Assembly: GCF_032118995.1 (NCBI RefSeq)
Contig: NC_092657.1
Coordinates: forward strand, 7,069,391-7,133,390
Source: Asterias amurensis
Lineage: Eukaryota > Echinodermata > Asteroidea > Forcipulatida > Asteriidae
DNA: 64,000 bases
Direction of reading: 5' to 3'
The notes beneath the pieces are model-generated. The model made no database searches. It saw only the letters and a list, made by a program, of their open reading frames with translations, and was not told the DNA's origin. The position numbers were made by a program, and so were the translations under genes. Below, one piece after another: positions 11,460 through 22,242 of this stretch; the stretch's first letter is position 1; the number at the start of each line of letters is the position of its first letter.

Positions 11460-11805
11460 AAAATAGGGCAAAAACGGTAATTTCTAATTTATGCAAATTA
11501 TTCATATTTCCCGTACATTTTTTTTTATACGTTTTTTATACTTTGTTTTGGAGGGCTTCAAGAGACTTTTGCAACAAAATTTTTTGGTAAAATCGTAAAC
11601 AGTTTATCTATTATCAGGTCGTATGCATGTGGGGGAAAAAAGAGGCAAAAACGGCAATTTTTTTCAATTAATGCAAATTAAGCATATTTCCCCTGCTTAC
11701 TTTTTACGTTTTTGACATGTTGTTTTGGAGGGTTTGAAAAGACTGTTGCAAACAAAACCACATCTATTGCTATTTTGTCAAACAATAGATTGTATACAAA
11801 TATTG
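11460..11805. repeat. Tandem duplication of about 185 bp
   Basis: Two copies in tandem share GGCAAAAACGG, then AATTTATGCAAATTA, CATATTTCCC, TTGTTTTGGAGGG and a terminal AGACTTTTGCAA/AGACTGTTGCAA block. They begin near 11467 and 11650. The copies are clearly diverged, so the duplication is not recent. Confidence 0.7.
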
Positions 11806-13180
11806 ACTGCTTCGAGTGCTATGGTTAAAGATGGACTATAACGGTACTCCTACATTAAAATCACTATCAGAACTTGTTTATGTTGTGTTCAGCTATCAAT
11901 TCATTGTTGTGGTCATGTTTTTCTCCAAATAATTTTGCTACAATTTGACCGAAAAAATTTGACCTCGATTCTTCGATTTTGAAATTTCCCGCCCTGGACT
12001 GGTTCCCGGCTATTAAACCAACACTGAAATCCAAGCGGATTTGTAAACCAGCGGACGTCATGAACGCGGTCAAAAAATGGTGATGTCATACCCATGAAGC
12101 AACGAGAGTAAACAAAGATTACGCCATGTTACTCCGTGTGTTGTGTATGCGTTTTCATCCACACTATAGGCGTGCGTGTGTGCTACGAAGCTTTTTGTTT
12201 CTAATGTATCAGCTATAAATACTGCCGACTATTTGGTTGTTTGTGGATGCACTAGAAGTTTCAAAGTTTGTGTAAGAAGCCTGGATCGATTCCGAAATTT
12301 AAACCTCTAAGCATCGAGAGAATTCAGGGGGATCTTCTACCACCAGGCCCCAGCCAGTGCTGCTTGTGCATGTTACGACGTCGGCGGGGTCCCTCTGCCG
12401 TGGCCCTGGTCGCAAGTGGCCGTGGAACAGCAAAAGAATCAAGTGGCATTACAGAAAAGAGAGAGAGAAAAGCCTGGTAAGTACTTGTTAATAATTTTTA
12501 AAAATCTACTACTGAGAAACTATCTCCATTATTAATTCAGGCCCAATACATGTACATGTAATTGTAATCAGAAAAATAGTAAACAATCTCTACCCTTTTC
12601 ATGCAAGGAACAATCATCTTGTTGTCAAATGACACGATGTGCATGCTCTGAATCTGACCCGACTACCATAAAATAGCTACATAGTGTATTGACTCTGTTG
12701 AGTGATGAATCCATGTAGCCACCCAAGTGCTTTAGGCATGTTTATGCCCTGGTTTACACTTTCTGGCATGTTCATGCTCAACCATGTGTGAACACTATAT
12801 GAATCCATTTAAAAAGTTGATTGTTACAGTTAACAGTTTATTGGCCTCGCTGACATGTATTTATATTGGTCTATACTGGATTGCTGGACATTGTTTTTGC
12901 CAAAGAATTGTTTGCTTTTTTTTTTTAAGGCACAGCTCAAAAATATGTTCAAACTCTCATCCATATAATTGCCCATCCATGGTCATTCAGAATTTTTCTC
13001 TCCTAATTCAGGAATTACCAATTCCAGAGAAGTTTAGTCTGAAGTTTTCCTATAGCTGTGTTTATTGGCTTGGCACGGTTAATTATGGAGTGTTTACTAT
13101 ATTTGCATTTGTAAAATAAGCCCAGTTCTTTTTCAGCACTAGTTTTTTTGTTTATTTATTTATTTTTTGTTTTTATATTT
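11806..13180. other. No firm gene; possible exon with donor at 12479
   Basis: No known family is recognised. The stretch 12268-12478 is relatively GC-rich and open in more than one frame, and ends at a good donor (AGCCTG followed by GTAAGT at 12479). It may be an exon of an unidentified or non-coding transcript. Short minus-strand frames at 11867-12095 lack domain features. Confidence 0.3.
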
Positions 13181-13379
13181 TTTTTGTACAGAAATAACTC
13201 GCAGCTCTACACTACAATGAGAATGCAGGACAAAGACAATGCAGTACGAAGACATGCTAGCCAGAACTAGAAATGGAGACCTAAGATTCTCAATAGCACT
13301 TTAGGTAAGTAGTAGGCCTATGCATGCAAATTTTCAGAGGATCAGATGATTTCTTCATTTTTAGTTTTTCAGCTGCCCC

Positions 13380-13520
13380 TTTGAAAACTGTTCACGGTGG
13401 AGGGGGGGGAGGGGATGGGGTGTTGAATCGCAAACCCCCCCCCCCCCCCCACCCCGATCTGTACCTGAACAGTTTTGTACTAGGTGTAGATCTGGGGGAG
13501 GGGGGTCGTTGGAGGTCATG
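13380..13520. repeat. G/C-tract cluster
   Basis: G-tracts (GGAGGGGGGGGAGGGGATGG), a C-tract of 16 and a second G-tract (GGGGGAGGGGGG) lie within 130 bp, with inverted short arms near GATCTG. Such runs can form quadruplex or triplex structures and are prone to length error. Confidence 0.6.
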
Positions 13521-13889
13521 TTTTCTATCAGACATAAAGAAAACCTGCCCCCTTGGTTTTGTTGCATGTGGACTCCTTTTGTACTGGTTTTGCGTTAACT
13601 CATGTAAGGTTCTTTTCAAAACTACGCAAACTCAAAGAGAGATGGTCAGTACATGGTGTTACGTCAAACCTACCGAGATTGTATTTCTGCCTTGTAAATT
13701 TTCAAGAAATCCCACATAACGATTATTTGGTTTTGTTTTTTATTTTTCATTAAACAGATACGCATAGAATGCATGCACAATGCACTTGTTCATTGTCAGC
13801 AGGGTGACAAGACACGAAAACAACTTCATCCGCAGCTGATGTGTAACCCCCGTGTCATTGACATCAACCTTCACCAGCCGGAAAAGGAT

Positions 13890-14520
13890 GCAACAGCTTT
13901 TTTTTTTTGGGGGGGGGGGGTGGGGGTTCAAAGGTAGTGGGTTCAACTTTGTTTGAAGAAAGAATGACCTGTGTCCAGTTTCGTGGATCTGTTCATCACC
14001 AAATTCTGCGCTTATGATCACCGTTCTCTGCTTACGTCCAAACGCTAAATTTCTGAGCTTACTTTGTAAGCGTAGAATGCCTGGTATAAACCAACTATGC
14101 ACCCATGACCGGCAAAAGCCAAAATTCGCTGGTAACCTGTGAAACGCGCTTGATGTAAGCACAGAATTTCCTGCTTCCGCAAGTGTCGATTCTTTGTTTA
14201 CAGTAAGCAGATCCATGAAATTGGGCCCTAGCTTGTACACATTGATGTGGGTTTTTATTTTATTTTTTATATATATATATTTTTTTTGGGGGGGGGGGGT
14301 AACCAGGGTAGTACAATCAACTTTGTTTAAAAACAGAATGACATGGTCTGTACACAATGATTTTATTATATTCTTTTAATGTACAACTTAATTTACAATT
14401 TACACAGAGAACCACAGCTAACTAGGTACATAACATGGCTTAGGTTTTCTTTTTTGGGGGGTGGGGGCGTTGACAGGGTTGTATAGTTAACTTTTTTTGA
14501 TGACGGAATGTTCAGATGAT
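13890..14520. repeat. Three spaced copies of a T-tract/G-tract module
   Basis: The module, a T-run followed by a G-run, then GGTAGT-like sequence, CAACTTTGTTT and AGAATGACATG, occurs at about 13896-13970, 14275-14345 and 14448-14515. A complete GGGCCCAATTTCAT element (13972-14228) lies between the first two. The minus-strand open frame of 205 codons here is built from these repeats. Confidence 0.6.
13972..14228. mobile_element. GGGCCCAATTTCAT hairpin element
   Basis: The left arm GTCCAGTTTCGTGGATCTG faces the right arm CAGATCCATGAAATTGGGCC (to 14228). The body has the family's TAAGCGTAGAATGCC and GGTAACCTGTGAAACGCGC motifs. Non-coding, about 257 bp, diverged. Confidence 0.75.
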
Positions 14521-14744
14521 TTCGCTATCACTAGACAACCTTTTTTCAATTTTGATATTTTAAACTCAAAAACAAACTATTGTCGTTTGCAAATACATAC
14601 AGTTTTAGTGTTGTCGTTATTATGGAGGTGTACATGGCTTCTATTTTTTGTTTTGTTTTTATATTTCTGCTAACCAAGTTGAATGTTGTTACCATGTTAA
14701 TCATAGTGTATTGTTGACAACAGGGGACAAGTTTATTGCACATA

Positions 14745-14930
14745 AGTGCTAAATTAATCAATTTGAACCACACACCTAATTTTATAAGCCATAGTAATTT
14801 ACATTTTGTGTCTTTCAGAGGGGTGGGTGGTTCAAATTAAATTAATCAATTTGAACCACCCACCCATCTGAAAGAAACAAAATGAAATAATATACATGTA
14901 CATTTATACGTAAATTATTATGGCTTATCA
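14745..14930. repeat. Inverted repeat centred near 14840
   Basis: Arms of about 60 bp (left AGCCATAGTAATTTAC ... CTTTCAGAGGGGTGGGTGG, right CCACCCACCCATCTGAAAG ... GTAAATTATTATGGCT) face each other across TTCAAATTAAATTAATC. Another copy of TTAATCAATTTGAACCAC lies at 14753. Likely a hairpin element. Confidence 0.7.
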
Positions 14931-15723
14931 AATTATTTCTCACTCCCTCCGGATCATTATAACTTCGAAAATTGTTACGACTGAAGACAAATAAACCAAA
15001 GCAAAGCTGCCTAATCCGTTGGTGGATACGAAAATCCTTCCACTGTACTGTACACAAGGGTTTGGAAACGTCCTTCGTGTTGCTGCCATCAAACATGATG
15101 TCAGTGGCAGCGGTTGAACGGACAAGATAGTCCTAAGCTCACCACTTGCTGATAATCATCATTGCAGTGTTTTCTGTAAAACAAAACAAAAGAATTCATA
15201 CAAAATTATTAACAAAAGAATTCATACAAAATTATTAACAACAGATTTGTGGTTTGCATGGTGAAGTGTTAATATTGCATGTGTGTACCTGAATTGCTTT
15301 AAAACTATACCCATGCCAGAAGGCAATCATAATCCAAAGTAGCAGTTACATACATGTACATGAGATATTTGTGTAGATGCACATGTGTCAACCACCATGC
15401 AGTTACTTGGTGGAGAAAAACAACAACATAGGTTATCTACAATATCAGTTTAAATTGATAATGTATGAATTTTGCCAACAAAGTATAAAACGCAAGACAA
15501 AAATGACCCCTCCCCTCACATTTCTATACTGCCCAAGTCAGTGCATGTGTTGTTCACATACATGTATTATAACGTGAATGGAGGTAAACAATAAACCTTG
15601 TCCATCATGTTCGTTCATGTTTTAATTTAGTCAAGGATAGCCTTCAACTATTTTTGGGAGTAGAAATAAACTGATCAAACGAAGCATCATTCAGTATAAT
15701 TCATGAAACGTTTTGTGGCCTTA

Positions 15724-15960
15724 CCAGTCTGTCTTTAGCCGTCGATCATCAGGGTTTGGCTCATCGTCTTCGGCCTGACGATCATCGTCCCCGGGCTGGT
15801 TAACTACATGTACTCATAACACGTCTTCGGCTTCTCTCTCGTCCGGTGAGCTCCCCTTATCGCTAGAGCCCTCACTTTCCTCTGAAGTGCCTCCCTAAAA
15901 TGCCTTTTCCTCATCTATACTGTGGTTTTCCCGAGACCCGCTGCCATCGGACAGTTTCAC
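15724..15960 (-). other. Acidic coding-like remnant ending in a splice donor
   Basis: Read on the minus strand, one frame gives an acidic, serine-rich stretch (GGTSEESEGSSDKGSSPDER, then QPGDDDRQAEDDEPNPDDRR and LKTDW) interrupted by two stop codons, and ends at a GTAAGG donor near 15724. This composition and the final W before a splice site are reminiscent of the N-terminal exon of P2X7-intracellular-domain-like proteins common in marine invertebrates. The cysteine-rich exon that should follow was not found between 15130 and 15720. It could equally be chance. Confidence 0.2.
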
Positions 15961-16297
15961 TGTTTTTTTGTGTCAACAAAAATGCAGCCTATAGTGTCCG
16001 ATGTTATTCCACATTCAATGTACATGTAAAATGCACGCACACGATCGACCTGACACACTGTGTACAGAGCTTCGGTACGTGGTGTGACGTCACACACTGT
16101 GTATGAATGGTTCGTGGGTCACCGGCTTTTGCCGAAACTGAGTTTTCTGGGTCGGAGTACGCCGCGCGAATTCGTGTTTTTTTGCATGAAGGTAAAGGTT
16201 TTATTGAATACTACTAAAATATCAGTCCTTATTTTACATTTCTTGTACAAAAATAGTAATATTGGCTATATCAATAATCTGTTATAGTCCACCTTTA

Positions 16298-16402
16298 AAA
16301 CTATGACTCCCGAGGTGATCCACGGAGCGTTCTATTTTCCCGAGGCGAAGCCGAGGGAAAATAGAACGCTCCGGGGATCACCGAGGGAGTCATAGTTTTT
16401 AA
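16298..16402. repeat. Near-perfect palindrome of about 105 bp
   Basis: AACTATGACTCCCGAGGTGA faces TCACCGAGGGAGTCATAGTT, with the central stem GGAGCGTTCTATTTTCCCGA and its inverse around GGCGAAGCC. It may be the left end of a longer element reaching about 16810, because TTTATAACACCCC (16435) is matched by GGGGTGTTATAAA near 16797. Confidence 0.75.
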
Positions 16403-16638
16403 CCATTGCACGAGTAAAAGCAGTCAATATTTGTTTTATAACACCCCAAACATTTCTAAAACCTGTATTATTATTATTAAGTTACAGACCTGAATGCTAC
16501 AATCCACGGACGACGCGAACACAGATTGCAAACACTTTTACCTACTGTGTTGCATGTATAGTGTCGGACAATCTGAAATGGTTACAGACTATTAATTTAT
16601 CATCCTCGTACACGCAACGGACGTCTGGGTAATGCACG

Positions 16639-16702
16639 CCGTGTGCTAGTCTGTCGGACTAGCGCACGGCGCCATGTGCTAGTCTTCGGACTAGCGCATG
16701 GC
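16639..16702. repeat. Two adjacent stem-loops with related stems
   Basis: GCCGTGTGCTAGTC/GACTAGCGCACGGC is followed immediately by GCCATGTGCTAGTC/GACTAGCGCATGGC. Each stem is 14 bp long, with loops TGTCG and TTCG respectively. The second has a C-to-T change in one arm matched by a G-to-A change in the other, so base pairing is kept. Confidence 0.75.
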
Positions 16703-17112
16703 AAACCGACGCTCTATCACACGGCCGTCGTCTAGCAAAACTAAGACATGTCATGTGACGCGCTCTAAACCAATGAGCAGGCACAATACTTGCAAGGGGT
16801 GTTATAAACTAGACTATTGCTCATGCCCACAACTAAGGTTTTGTTTTAATGATAGGACCCGCTAAGATAAATTATGTACGTGACGGAGTAGAGATTCCAA
16901 ACAATGTTTGAATACACGCCAATCGTTGCATACATCCCCATACTTCGGTGCAATTGGTTGACCATGTATTGTGTCTGGAAAACGCAATTTCACTTGCTGT
17001 GATGTTTAATTCAACTTTGAGTGTTTGTTTTTTCAACGGTATAGTATTACTTAGTTATAAGCGTACATATGCGTCTCAGTGGCGCTCGAGGCGGCTTAAA
17101 TGGAAGGTACAC

Positions 17113-17378
17113 GTTTGGTATAAAACATTGTGAGAAACGGCTCCCTCTGAAGTAGCAAAGATTTTAAGAAAGTGGTAATTTATCACTGAAATAATACAAG
17201 ACTTCTAGCCAGAAGTATTTTTCTTTCAACAAGGGTGTTTTTTCTGTCAACATTTTCTCGCAACTTCGATGACCAATTAAGCTCATATTTCACAGGTTTG
17301 TTATTTTATGCTTATGTTGGGATACACCAAGTGAGAAGACTGGTGTTTTACAATAACCAAACGTGTACCTTCTCTTTA
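17113..17378 (-). mobile_element. TTAAAGGCAGTGGACAC-family MITE, degraded copy
   Basis: GGTATAAAACATTGTGAGAA followed by ACGGCTCCCTCTGAAGT matches the reverse-orientation family body. The centre is replaced or deleted, and the part with CTCGCAACTTCGATGACC and CACAGGTTTGTTATTTTATG follows. The terminal repeats are unrecognisable. Confidence 0.7.
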
Positions 17379-17460
17379 ACAAACGTTTTTTTTTTCCTGC
17401 TAGGTATATATGTTGGACTATGTTTGATGCGAGACCTATACTTCTTTTACACAGCACAAT

Positions 17461-17571
17461 GTAATAGTTAACAAGGTGCTGCTTCGCAATATGCTGCCAA
17501 TGAGACATACTCCTCTTACATATCACCTGTAATAGTTAACAAGGTGCTGCTTCGCAATATGTTGCCAATCA
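17461..17571. repeat. Direct repeat of about 40 bp, two copies
   Basis: TAATAGTTAACAAGGTGCTG followed by CTTCGCAATATGCTGCCAAT occurs at 17462 and again at 17532. A related TTTACAAGGTACCGTGGCGC ... ATATGCTGCCAATC lies at about 31660 and 60230, at the tail of a SINE-like repeat. Confidence 0.7.
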
Positions 17572-17637
17572 AGCATGACAGCGTGTTTTCAAATAATGAG
17601 GCTTGCCCGAAAGGACCACATTGTCTTGGATCGGAAG

Positions 17638-17960
17638 GGTTGGTCTATAAAAAAAGCGTTTCAAACCGTTGTGAAATGTATATGGTTGGAAAGATGTTTT
17701 AAAAGAAGAATATAATGATCCACACAAATATCACTCAAAACTCCACGGTTTTCATTTTACGTCGCGAATTAACACGGTCGGCCATTTATGGGAGTCAACT
17801 TTTTTACTCCCATAAATGGCCGACCGTGTTAGTCGACGAGGTAAAACGAAAACCACGCAGTTTTGAGGCATATTTGTGTAGGTCATTGTATTCTACTTTT
17901 ACATCTTTCTAACCAATCATTTTTATAACAAACGGTTACAAACGCTTTTCTAAGACCAAC
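17638..17960. mobile_element. Full-length hairpin MITE of 0.32 kb
   Basis: The two halves (17638-17797 and 17806-17960) are inverse copies. The outer GTTGGTCTATAAAA pairs with TTCTAAGACCAAC, and the inner CACGGTCGGCCATTTATGGG pairs with its exact inverse across a loop of about 10 nt. Divergence is higher in the outer arms than in the central 25 bp. Non-coding. Confidence 0.85.
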
Positions 17961-18850
17961 TCGACCGATCAAATGCAACGTGTTCATTGAACTTGTGACA
18001 TTACGTTTTACCATTAGTGTGGAGCATAAGCGTTCATTAAGCGCTCCTTGTTAGACATGTTGTCTTAACAAAACAACATCTTGAAACAAGAGTAACACAA
18101 ACGAGGTATATTCATGGTACTAACATCAGCGCTCCCACCATACAAATTGCCGTAACCTTGGCATTTTAAATATCGCACCGGTTTTGGGTGTGTATGTTAG
18201 TGATGTTAATTGCAAATGAACGCAAAATGCCCTTAGTAAGCATTTCAAGCGTCTGGCTCTCGTCTCTTCTGATTGGATGTGTTGTAGCTTATGTGTATGT
18301 TTATTCATGACTCAATGCTAGTGTTGGCCAATCGAAGTGTGCGCATGTTTAGCAGGTGAAACCACAGTTACGCTTGCTTGTGAAACAGAAACAGGAGATG
18401 TCATAACTGCTCTTTGCTACAACCATTTGGCTCGACTTTATCATTTAAAGAAGATCGTCATTCGTACTAGGAGAGATATCATAACTCCTCGGGTCTACTT
18501 TGTCTCTATTTGAAGAAGATAAATTGTACTTATTTATATCATGTCGTGTTAACTGCGACTGTGTGTTCATCAGCGCCAAACTGTTTCGTTTTAAAGGTAT
18601 TTGAAAACTGTTCTTCGAACCGTTCGTGTGATAAACTTAAAAAGTGTTCCGAAATTATCTGCGGCAGTGAGAGGATAATACAATAATTGAAGGAAAACAA
18701 AAGGTTTTAGCGACTTCAATCTAATAAACTCTGTTTAGAAGAACCTGTTTAAATGTTTTAAAATATATTATGTACACTGAATTTTGGGTCGGTTTGAAAT
18801 GACCAAAACATTGATAAATTCGTTAACAACCTAATTTGTGTAAAGAGCCA
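17961..18850. other. Intergenic, upstream of the lectin exon
   Basis: AT-rich. No exon with a signal peptide could be identified for the downstream lectin. The minus-strand open frame at 18126-18308 is short and featureless. Confidence 0.35.
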
Positions 18851-18912
18851 ACGCAATTGCATACATTAGCATCAATATGCTGAGTTGTGTATTCTTGATA
18901 TAAGCCACTGCA

Positions 18913-19398
18913 TTGTTGGATAGCTGTTATTTCAAAGTGGTTGCATCTCAAGAAACGCAGTGCTATACATTTATGAGTCACTACTCCTCCTGTCCGGAGT
19001 CTTGGCATCACTGGGGAGACTCTTGCTACAGGATCACCGAGTCCAACGTTCCCTGGTCCGATGCTAGAGACGAGTGTAGTAAGCTGGATGGTGTTCTGGC
19101 CGCACCCAGCTCAAGTCAAGAAAACAATGTTATATTGGACTTGATTGAAAATAATGAAGAAGTATGGATCGACTGTAATGATCTAGAGGTGGAGGGAACA
19201 TGGGAATGCAGAGAGGGTAACGTGGAGGTCTCCTACAGAAATTGGGGTGAAGGTGAACCCAATAATTACCTAGAGAAGGAACACTGTGCCCTTATTTCTA
19301 AGATGTATGGAAATAGGCGCCAGTGGCTGGATGGGACATGCAATGTAAAGTACTCAGCTGTTTGCAAACTGCCACGCAAACCGATCCTTCACGTGTGA
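18913..19398 (+). CDS. C-type lectin-domain protein (terminal or sole exon)
   Basis: A 161-codon frame encodes one C-type lectin domain filling residues 27-153. It opens with CPESWHHWGDSCY (C27, C38), which marks the long form. C55 probably pairs with C151 and C125 with C143. The sugar-site motif EPN (115-117) fits mannose-type binding; WLD at 138-140 replaces the usual WND. C88 and C99 are extra cysteines close enough to pair. The first 26 residues do not look like a signal peptide, and AG acceptor sites lie just upstream (near 18937 and 18960), so the true protein probably takes its leader from an unseen 5' exon. A polyadenylation-like AATAAA lies near 19590. The frame is intact. Confidence 0.8.
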   Translation: MLDSCYFKVVASQETQCYTFMSHYSSCPESWHHWGDSCYRITESNVPWSDARDECSKLDGVLAAPSSSQENNVILDLIENNEEVWIDCNDLEVEGTWECREGNVEVSYRNWGEGEPNNYLEKEHCALISKMYGNRRQWLDGTCNVKYSAVCKLPRKPILHV

Positions 19399-21029
19399 TA
19401 TGGGCAAAATCAAACTACGCTGGATTAAACTCTAATAATACAATGTTGTGAGTGAACATCTCATTCATAAAAATGCCACCTAAGTCGAGTACTTCTACCA
19501 GTTCAACAGTCGGACGACATTCTACTACCGTATTAATATTCTTTCTGGCCGAAGCGAACGAGCAGCAGGGACGCCTCAGTCAAAGGATAATAAATGAATT
19601 AAATTCATAGAATGACTACTAAAAGCAAACTTGGTATCGCCTCATTATGTTTGAGGAATCGAGATGAATAAGCTTGAAGTTATTATCATTATGAGAGTTT
19701 ATTACGGTTTTTGATACCTTTTGTCTCTGGCCATGATATGAAACACACCCACGTGAATGAGATGTATTCAAATCAGTTTACCTGTAGACGTTTCAGCTTC
19801 AATAGTCGTCAAGTTGTTAAGAAGAAGTAAAATGTTTTCAGGAAAGTCGCGTTAATCTGTTACATGCCAATATAATTTTCTCCCGATTGCGAAGGAAATT
19901 GTTTCCGTGATTTTATTTTACTAATTTCTCAAGAACTACAGCACCTCAGCAAGCATTTTCAAGGTAAGCACTATAACAGCACTATCTTTCAACATTAAGT
20001 TGATTGTAAATCTGTGGACGTTTTGCGTCTTACAAAGAATTTCTAAACCTCTCAAACCAATCATTAATTGTTTCCCCATGTGTTTCCCCATAATGTGTAT
20101 CGAAGGACACAAAATATTTAAAAGCTCAATATTTTTCTTCGTGGATCAAAAGAACAACGAGGTGTTGCTTGTGGCTGAAGTTAAAGACAATGAACACTAT
20201 TTGCACCACTGTAAACAAAGAGGGCGCATGATTCAAATCATTCGCGTTTCTGGCGTGCCCGCAGCTGGACGTGAACTGGTTCGTCTCCGGTTGGAGGATC
20301 AGAAACACATAGAGGCTTTATTGAGCGCAATACTCTGAAGGGATTTCGGGTGATGTATACAATTAATCATGAAGTAAAGTGACTAAGGGTATAACCCCGA
20401 AAAGGTACATGTTTTATTCGGGGTATTTCCGCCGTGTTACAGCCTTAAGTTTGCTGGCACAGGCGAGGGGTTAGTTTACGAAGAAGGATCTTCGGTACCG
20501 CTTTGGTGTGTCTCTTGCTCTATTGTAAAACATGCCCTTGGCACAGCAGTGCGGTTTTAGAGCAGAATGGTTCATACTGGTACACATCAGGGAGTATTAA
20601 CATAGGGGGCACACGGAAAAGTTTTTCTTCAGAGGTGGTAGTAGATACCATCATTTCTTCGTATTTCATTGCCTTTTCATCCATTTAAAAATTATTCCGT
20701 GTCAGCCGGGTCAAATAAATTGCGGCCTTTTGTATGCATCGGGTCCTCCCTTCAGGAGTCTGCCGAGTATCCATCGTATACGAAAACGTATTAAAGGGAG
20801 CTATAGTAAAATGCAGAAAGGAACCCCCTAAAGTAATAGTAAATTCAACGTGCCAGTTTCATCGGCTCATCGTATAAAATAATGCACACAATTTGCGAAT
20901 TGTATTTTCTGTACCATGTTTACTTTGGGGCAATTTTAATTTGAATGGGTTTAGATGGCGTACAAGGGGACCTTTTGTGTACACTGGTTGTTACTTCTTG
21001 AATCTCAGGCCATGAATAGATCACCGGTA
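19399..21029. other. No recognisable gene; one dispersed repeat
   Basis: 19400-20180 shows nothing firm. At 20195-20257 a 60-bp stretch (TTTGCACCACTGTAAACAAA and following CGCATGATTCAAATCATTCG) recurs near 27709-27765 and 56209-56265. It is therefore a dispersed repeat, and the 112-codon frame at 20000-20338 that includes it is doubtful. Confidence 0.45.
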
Positions 21030-22242
21030 TTTAAAGTCACCTGGAAGTGGTATTTTTCTTAAATAAAGCTTTTGTCACTAAAATATGTGTTTTTACGAGA
21101 GGAATGTGAATAAAAAATTAACTAAGGTTTAAAAATCTTAGTTTTGATTGTATATACAAATTTACGAGTAGGCCCCGACCCGAGAGGGCGTTGTTCGTGA
21201 CGTGTTTCAAGGCGCGATATTTGGAGAGAAAATTTGTAGTCGGGCCCCCGTACATTACGTCTGGGAACATGGCACATCAAAACAAATTTAGACACGATTT
21301 TACACACATACGTACATTGAAACTTGAACATGTTGAACGCCTAGTGGTTTTTACAAAAGCTATTGCTGCTACTTTTATTTAACTATGCGACTTTTTAGTG
21401 ACCAAATGGGTTGTAAGATGTGGGTCTACGTATTATTATAGAAAATGGCCACGGAGCAGACTGCACGCACGCACTATGGCTGCTGTATAATGGGCGGACG
21501 GTAACATAGGACCTGCACGCACGGTGAATCGCATGCGGTACCAACACAAAAATCGTGTCACTTGGCAAAAGCTAAAAACATACCCTCAAAGTTCAAACTT
21601 ACCCGATTTTTTTCACGTTTAGCAAATGCTCCTCTGAGTTCGTCACGTCTTTCAGATACCTTCTTCGACTTCCCACTAGCTAGAAAAACTGTTGGGACGG
21701 CGTCGTGTTTAAGAATGGCTCTTCTCGTCATGTCAAATGAGTTGTGTATCCAGGATTCGAAGCACGACGGCTCGAAGTGTTCGCTGCAGCGCTGAAAAAG
21801 ACGTCGGACCGGACCACTTTGCTCTAGTTAATCTGACTTTCGCAGCCCACAACCGCCTATACTTGGGATCTTCAGGAAACAGATGAAGACTGACCCCATC
21901 TTTAGTTGTTTTGCTGCATCCAGCAGCAACACACCTGGTCGGCATTGCCGGAAAAAGACAGAAAAAACCTTTTTCGCAGCGTACAAACTCACGTCTAAGA
22001 ATTACATGTACTTTTGCACGTGTGTTTATCTACGCATCGAGGGGGGTCTATGTTTGATCGAGGAAAAGTCTTCCTTTTCCTACGTCACAAAAGGGGTAGG
22101 CGGAGTCAACCCCCAGTCACTTAATTAATTTTTTTAACATATAAATCGTGACAAACAATTACTCAAAAAATTGTTTTATTGTTAATAAACATATACTCTT
22201 ATGTTTAAAAGAAAAAAAATCCTATTTCCAGTCGCCTTTAAA
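21030..22242. mobile_element. Inverted-repeat element of 1.2 kb carrying a THAP exon
   Basis: The left end TTTAAAGTCACCTGGAAGTG and the right end (inverse of TTTAAAGGCGACTGGAAATA, 22223-22242) are imperfect inverted repeats continuing into T- and A-rich runs. Inside, on the minus strand, is the THAP exon at 21603-21945. The element has no other recognisable coding sequence, so it is probably a non-autonomous or internally deleted DNA transposon. P-element-like transposons carry an N-terminal THAP domain, but no catalytic part is seen. Capture of a host exon is the alternative. Confidence 0.55.
21603..21945 (-). pseudogene. THAP zinc-finger first exon, one frame change
   Basis: Starting MPTRCVAAGCSKTTKDGVSL, the exon shows the THAP signature: C-x4-C, then LHLFPEDPKYRRLW, then in a shifted frame CSEHFEPSCFE and further on AVPTVF, the family's closing motif. 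The frame change lies between FSAL and CSEHF (about 21790), where one extra or two missing bases break an otherwise complete C2CH domain. After AKREKNR the exon meets a consensus donor (CGG followed by GTAAGT; GT at 21601-21602). THAP domains bind DNA in host regulators and in P-type transposases. No second exon was found inside the inverted-repeat element. Confidence 0.65.

Noticed and set aside
13740-14357. 205-codon minus-strand frame
   Set aside because: It is composed of dispersed repeats (a hairpin element and G-run modules); the peptide has low-complexity K/P runs from those tracts.
15724-15960. P2X7-intracellular-domain-like gene on the minus strand
   Set aside because: Only an acidic stretch with stops is seen. 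The diagnostic cysteine-rich exon could not be found, so it is listed only as a low-confidence remnant.
20000-20338. 112-codon frame
   Set aside because: It includes a dispersed repeat shared with 27.7 and 56.2 kb and lacks any domain.
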